NCBI GenBank assembly: GCA_027475525.1
Contig: JAMWFC010000059.1
Span: forward strand, 791,168-855,167
Origin: Macrolepiota albuminosa
Taxonomy: Eukaryota; Basidiomycota; Agaricomycetes; Agaricales; Agaricaceae
Reading direction: 5' to 3'
DNA: 64,000 bases
The notes under the pieces are model-generated. The model was not told the origin of the DNA and made no database searches. It was given only the letters and a program-made list of their open reading frames with translations. Positions within the stretch are counted from its first letter, which is position 1; each line of letters opens with the position of its first letter. Below are positions 61,900 to 64,000 of the stretch, in pieces. A program made the translations under genes and the position numbers.

Positions 61900-63195
61900 T
61901 CACAGAGTCAGGTACATATTCCATCGCACCAACACTCCTCCAATACGCAACATACTCCTTGAGATGTCTCCTATCCAGCACCGTACACCTAACCATGGAC
62001 ACTGAATCGACTCTCTCCATCGCCGTGCAGAGCACAGCGCTCCTGCTCGCCATTGTCGCTCGAGGAACAACATGATCTTGAACGTGGCATTGCGCTTAGG
62101 GTCGTCGCCCAGCGCCCTTACACGCACAAGCCACTTGGCAAGGGGTATAAGCAGCAGCGGCACGCCTCGTGGCACGCCCAGGATCCTAGACAGTCTGCTC
62201 ATGATCCCCTCCCACAACTGCCGCGACAGGTTCTCCATGTGGTAGAATGGCTTAAACCCTCGTGAGAAGAGCAGTTCTGTGAGAATCGACCCTGCTCGGT
62301 TGACTGGGAGCCAGGCTAGGGACTGGCAACAAATTTTGTAAGTGCTCTTTTGCTAATTAACACATAAGAGGGAAAGACTTACGTCCTGAAGCGCGGGAAG
62401 CACACCTAACTGCTGCGAGGCACGAACGATGATTGGGAAATGCACAGACTTGTTCTATGCTCTGGACCCTTCAGGACCCGTCATCTGCCCAATACACACA
62501 CTGCATGCCTGCATCAGTGGTTTGCCGAACCCCCACACCTCGTCATACAGCTCCGTGGCGCCTAGCAGCAGGCGCTCGCAGACTCACTTTACCTCAGGGT
62601 ACCTAAATTCCATGCTATTCGTGGTGTCGAGGAATGTCTCGGGAACTTCGAAGGGCCTCTGGGCGTTCAACGACGGGAAATGCCCTGCGATGGCGAATGA
62701 TGAGGTGGATAGGATGCGTGTGGGTGCAGAGCCCATGGAGCACTGCCCCCCGCTTAAAAGGGTGAGCTGTATGAGGTTGGCCAGTTCGTGCATGTGGGGT
62801 TTGAATAAAAAAGGTTCCGGTGGAAGTTTACAGGCCAGGCGTTGTGTATGACGTTGAGCGATTAGGGAGAGGAGGGGAAAAATCCAAATGAGCTTGATAA
62901 CCTCCACATACACACACGCACGTACCTCGTAAAATTCGTTCTCACCAATGTTGAAATCATGTCTGCCCAGGTCTGCCGCATAATTCACGAATTTATCCCA
63001 GGCTCGAGCTGACATGTACGCGCCCCGCTTTGCCATCATGTCCATCTGCCGCTGATGAGGTGACACCGCCACGGTGCTCTTGCTCGTATGTGCATGACTG
63101 AGACAGATGACTTTCAACACGCCCGGGTCACCCGCGAGGTGTGCAAGGAGGAAACATCCGAGGCTCCCCGTTGACCCTGTCAGAATGACTAACAA
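61900..63195 (-). pseudogene. NRPS-like enzyme, C-terminal thioester-reductase (R) domain
   Basis: Minus strand. It begins with the Rossmann NADPH site LTGSTGSLGCFLLAHL and VKVICL-like LKVICLSHA. Then VNYAADLGRHDFNIGENEFY, an intron donor, VNFH... FKPHMHELANLIQLTLLS, ILSTSSFAIAGHFPSLNA, PFEVPETFLDTTNSM and RYPEVK. Then TGA (about 62584) where a Trp is expected, VCERLLLGATELYDEVWGFG, QACSVCIGQMTGPEGS, TAG (again at an expected Trp), SVHFPIIVRASQQLGVLPAL. After another intron comes LPVNRAGSILTELLFSRGF and a tail to about 61900. This is the reductase half of adenylate-forming reductases that release acids as aldehydes. A and T domains would lie upstream but are not in the window's sequence to 64 kb. 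Both stops are G-to-A changes. Confidence 0.83.
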
Positions 63196-63342
63196 TTACT
63201 GCTCAGCAAAACAAACAATCAACAAGTGTAACTGTGGCGGCATCGTGCAAGTCAGCGCACAAGAACCAAGTCTCGACATCGCAGCAAGCTAAGAATATGG
63301 AACTGATTGAACACATCGAAAAGCAAGTTGACGACGAACAAG

Positions 63343-63601
63343 ATGAATATATTGACTATATATTTTTTGACTCTCACGCTCGTTTTAGCTGCAGCCCGTC
63401 GCAGACAATCTGTTGTTATGGATCTGGAAGAAAAAGATTTGGAGACAGAATCCGAAGTTCAAACAATGGAACAGAATACGATCGAGCCGGAAGCGGAGGA
63501 GATCACTGAAGGTGTGTATCCTAACTAATGTGTCGGACCATTGATTATCTTATTAACTGTTTATAGAACACTCGGAGCCTGATGCTGATACAGATATTTA
63601 G
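63343..63601 (+). CDS. Possible small acidic secreted protein
   Basis: The ATG at 63343 opens a hydrophobic leader (MNILTIYFLTLTLVLAAA) followed by RRRQ and an acidic segment (DLEEKDLETESEVQ). Exon 1 ends at 63511, intron 63512-63566 (55 bp, GT-AG with CTAAC inside), exon 2 63567-63601 ends DADTDI and TAG; 67 residues in all. The leader looks like a signal peptide. A similar exon-intron pattern (GAGATCATTGAAGGTGCGTA) repeats about 105 bp downstream, suggesting a tandemly duplicated exon. No family recognised; could also be chance. Confidence 0.35.
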
Positions 63602-64000
63602 AGAGAGATCATTGAAGGTGCGTATTCTAATTAATGGGGCGGACAAATGAGTATCTTTGTCTTCTTCCGAAATTCAGAGTATTGACTTTGTTCCATCTTC
63701 TTCTGAGGCTCAGGGTCCGTTATTGGATGCAGATATGTCTGAGGACAATTAGATTAGCTGTGAAATGTAAATTGACTATTGATCTGTAAAATTTTTATGA
63801 TATTTCAGGTGAAATATCTTTTTGTTGAGAAAAAAATAGAAAGAAATATTTTTCTCATGATCTGCTGAAGAAGATAGGGTGTTTTTGAGTGCAACGGGCA
63901 TGTATTTCAAGAGGGCTATTCAGAAATAATATTTTCAGATTTTTTAAAATTTATTTAAATAAAAATAGAACAACTCTCTCACGCAAACCTTAAATCTGTG
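63602..64000. other. No further gene; A+T-rich window end
   Basis: Contains the second copy of the acidic-exon-like repeat (63602-63752, EAQGPLLDADMSEDN then stop) and A+T-rich DNA to the end. Confidence 0.35.

Noticed and set aside
930..63195. Explaining all frameshifts and stops as assembly error
   Set aside because: More than 15 kb of transposon coding frames in the same window are unbroken, so general base-call failure is unlikely, although single sites (15761, 15915, 61250) still deserve a read check.

Overview
The window looks like a transposon-rich, gene-poor region of a filamentous basidiomycete (Agaricomycetes) genome. The evidence is the very short GT-AG introns (about 40-75 bp), a DUF6699 gene, a membrane-anchored A1 aspartic protease, NRPS-like reductase and PR-1/CAP genes of basidiomycete type, and LTR retrotransposons of fungal Ty1/copia and Ty3/gypsy clades. 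No rRNA, tRNA or CRISPR array was found.

Four LTR retrotransposons have clear boundaries and target-site duplications (TSDs). A decayed Ty1/copia lies at 930-6090 (minus). An apparently young Ty1/copia with matching LTRs lies at 9835-14763 (minus). An apparently young Ty3/gypsy with 1123-bp LTRs lies at 30828-39717 (plus). A young chromodomain-bearing Ty3/gypsy (chromovirus) lies at 45127-51271 (minus). Both copia elements have a primer-binding site matching the anticodon arm of initiator tRNA-Met (half-tRNA priming). The chromovirus PBS instead matches its own predicted mRNA 5' end (Tf1-like self-priming). It also has a canonical -1 slippery heptamer between gag and pol. An older, A+T-rich gypsy remnant is at 22.9-24.6 kb and a RecQ-like helicase remnant at 25.8-26.9 kb.

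Almost everything between the transposons is gene debris. Recognisable pieces are a DUR3-like urea transporter (0.1-0.5 kb), two copies of a Ser/Thr-rich single-pass membrane protein (0.6-6.5 kb, split by copia; 60.5-61.6 kb), a DUF6699 gene with two frameshifts (15.2 kb), A1 aspartic protease pieces (19.0-20.8 and 41.3 kb), a plasma-membrane H+-ATPase (27.0-27.6 kb), prefoldin subunit 5 (28.4-28.7 kb), an aldo/keto reductase (42.1-42.9 kb), an uncharacterised gene split by the chromovirus (43.9-52.1 kb), CAP/PR-1 (57 kb), SYS1 (58.6-59.1 kb), GH3 glycosidase (59.3-59.7 kb), an oxysterol-binding-protein ankyrin segment (59.9-60.2 kb) and an NRPS-like reductase domain (61.9-63.2 kb). Most keep their introns, so they arose by DNA-level duplication or capture, not by retrocopying.

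The only small genes that look intact are an inverted pair at 7490-8116 (minus) and 17602-18228 (plus). They encode an uncharacterised protein of about 195 residues. Their intron and 3' flank are nearly identical while about 30% of exon-2 residues differ, which suggests diversifying selection or mosaic conversion.

From 52.3 to 54.9 kb lies an A+T-rich composite satellite: two tandem units with the same palindromic head and 348-bp tail but 3 versus 7 copies of a 180-bp monomer. A perfect 25-bp hairpin at 55250-55302 marks the switch back to gene-fragment DNA.
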